DNA of 7,721 nucleotides from positions 8,102 through 15,822 of the forward strand of contig NYXF01000111.1 of NCBI GenBank assembly GCA_002685455.1, read 5' to 3'. The stretch is from Porticoccus sp. (GTDB lineage: Bacteria; Pseudomonadota; Gammaproteobacteria; Pseudomonadales; Porticoccaceae). Both the position numbers and the translations under genes were made by a program. The notes below the pieces were generated by a model, which was not told the origin of the DNA, searched no databases, and was given only the letters and a program-made list of their open reading frames with translations. This document shows, in pieces, positions 7,242 to 7,721 of the stretch. The stretch's first letter is position 1. The number at the start of each line of letters is the position of its first letter.

Positions 7242-7493
7242 TTGAATGACAATTCCTCCAAACCTAGCTTCATCGGCATAACATTTAAGATTATTAATGA
7301 AACATTCATGGTCTTTACCTTTTACATCGTTTACAATTGATAAGAAACCACCCGCATGATCTATATTGTAAAATTTTATACTTTTACCATTTTTAGTCGT
7401 AGCTAATTCAACACATTCATGACATATCATTTTAGGATATCTTTCAAAATACAACATATTTTTATCGCAAATAGGACAGTCCTTATTTTTCAT
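7230..7493 (-). CDS. Small zinc-ribbon protein of unknown function (CPxC...CxxC and DEARFGG motifs)
   Basis: This 87-residue protein starts at ATG 7493 and ends in TAA. CPIC (6-9) and CHEC (24-27) form a probable zinc ribbon around a conserved-looking RYP (18-20). The C-terminal half has a GGF motif (48-50), then HEC (62-64), C71 and DEARFGGIVIQ (74-84). From memory, the same combination of zinc ribbon, GGF and C-x-A-DEARFGGIV occurs in small uncharacterised bacterial and eukaryotic proteins, so the gene is probably a complete member of a known but functionally undefined family. This could not be checked. The remaining His62, Cys64 and Cys71 might make a second metal site. It converges on the J-protein gene with a 12-base overlap of the 3' ends and lies 38 bases downstream of the next gene on the same strand. 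No function is assigned. Confidence 0.85.
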   Translation of the reverse strand: MKNKDCPICDKNMLYFERYPKMICHECVELATTKNGKSIKFYNIDHAGGFLSIVNDVKGKDHECFINNLKCYADEARFGGIVIQLSE

Positions 7494-7501
7494 TTATAAG
7501 A

Positions 7502-7517
7502 ATAATTTTAAAATTAT
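7502..7517 (-). terminator. Perfect 16-bp AT palindrome after the Cys-motif gene, candidate hairpin 3'-end/polyadenylation signal
   Basis: ATAATTTTAAAATTAT is a perfect palindrome starting 15 bases downstream of the minus-strand stop at 7532. Mimivirus transcripts are known to be cleaved and polyadenylated at palindromic hairpins in short intergenic gaps, and position and form fit that. In sequence this AT-rich such a palindrome can also arise by chance, and it also lies in the promoter region of the zinc-ribbon gene. Confidence 0.35.
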
Positions 7518-7531
7518 ATTTAAATATTAAT

Positions 7532-7721
7532 TTAAACTTCAATTTCATCTTTAACACCATTTACAATGTCTCCTCTACCAGCAATAAAATCCCTTTGATT
7601 TTCCGTTGTACAAACACATCCAGTCGATGTAGAGAAGGTTCCGGGGCAGCAGTTAGGTGATGTTCTATTATTTGCAAACATCAACATTTTCTTAGGAGAT
7701 CCTGGTTGCCCATCTATGGTT
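7532..7721 (-). CDS. C-terminal part of a small Cys-motif viral protein (CCPxTxS...GCVCTT), 5' end outside window
   Basis: The last 62 codons of a minus-strand gene end in TAA at 7534-7532, with the frame still open at the window edge. The visible part contains MLMFANNR, then NCCPGTFS, STGCVCTT, and ENQRDFIAGRG, followed by an acidic tail ending EIEV. I recall short proteins with MFANN...CCPSTYS...GCVCTT...QRxFIxxRG from several giant and algal viruses, where they are conserved but of unknown function; this recollection could not be checked. The paired CC and CVC suggest disulfides or a small metal site. Two methionines (visible residues 12 and 14) could start a roughly 50-residue protein, but the frame continues upstream without a stop, so a longer protein is equally possible. 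It is co-directional with the zinc-ribbon gene, which follows after 38 bases. Confidence 0.75.
   Translation of the reverse strand, partial: TIDGQPGSPKKMLMFANNRTSPNCCPGTFSTSTGCVCTTENQRDFIAGRGDIVNGVKDEIEV

Noticed and set aside
1..7721. Bacterial or bacteriophage origin
   Set aside because: There are no Shine-Dalgarno sites and no bacterial operon genes, while A16- and L1-like proteins and a myristoylation signal point to a virus of eukaryotes.

Overview
The window looks like part of a nucleocytoplasmic large DNA virus (giant virus, Nucleocytoviricota) genome. The evidence is an AT-rich sequence with a standard genetic code, TAA at all four visible stops, genes packed on both strands with gaps of 38-90 bases or a 12-base overlap, no Shine-Dalgarno sites, and protein families that make sense together only in such viruses. 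A member of the Imitervirales (Mimivirus relatives) is my best guess, but the order is inferred, not shown.

Region 1-6038 (minus strand) encodes two large cysteine-rich membrane proteins in tandem, read from right to left. The first (6038 to 2748, 1096 residues) carries the ordered cysteine pattern of the poxvirus A16/G9/J5 family, including CC...CP...CxxWL, FC...CxC and a CWYHPC motif almost identical to the CWYEPC of vaccinia J5, then one C-terminal membrane anchor. The second (2688 to beyond base 1, at least 896 residues) begins with a domain resembling the poxvirus L1/F9 family. It continues through a two-helix membrane hairpin into a roughly 570-residue cysteine-rich ectodomain and a third membrane segment. 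In poxviruses both families are subunits of the entry-fusion complex, so the pair is read here as the core of a giant-virus entry/fusion apparatus of unusual size and architecture.

Region 6129-7241 (plus strand) encodes a J-domain protein with a Gln-rich N-terminal part and a good N-myristoylation signal. It diverges from the A16-like gene across a 90-base AT-rich gap. Region 7230-7493 (minus) encodes an 87-residue zinc-ribbon protein whose 3' end overlaps the J-protein gene by 12 bases. Region 7532-7721 (minus) is the 3' end of a small Cys-motif protein of a type seen in giant viruses, followed by a perfect AT palindrome that fits the hairpin-type 3' end signals of Mimivirus.

The layout suggests a cluster of virion-membrane genes: two entry-fusion-like proteins, plus a putatively membrane-tethered co-chaperone. 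The strongest new points are the L1-domain fusion protein, a Gly/Ala-rich fusion-peptide-like hydrophobic segment inside the A16-like protein, and a possible shared module in the two ectodomains. No RNA genes, CRISPR arrays, insertion sequences or origins were recognised.
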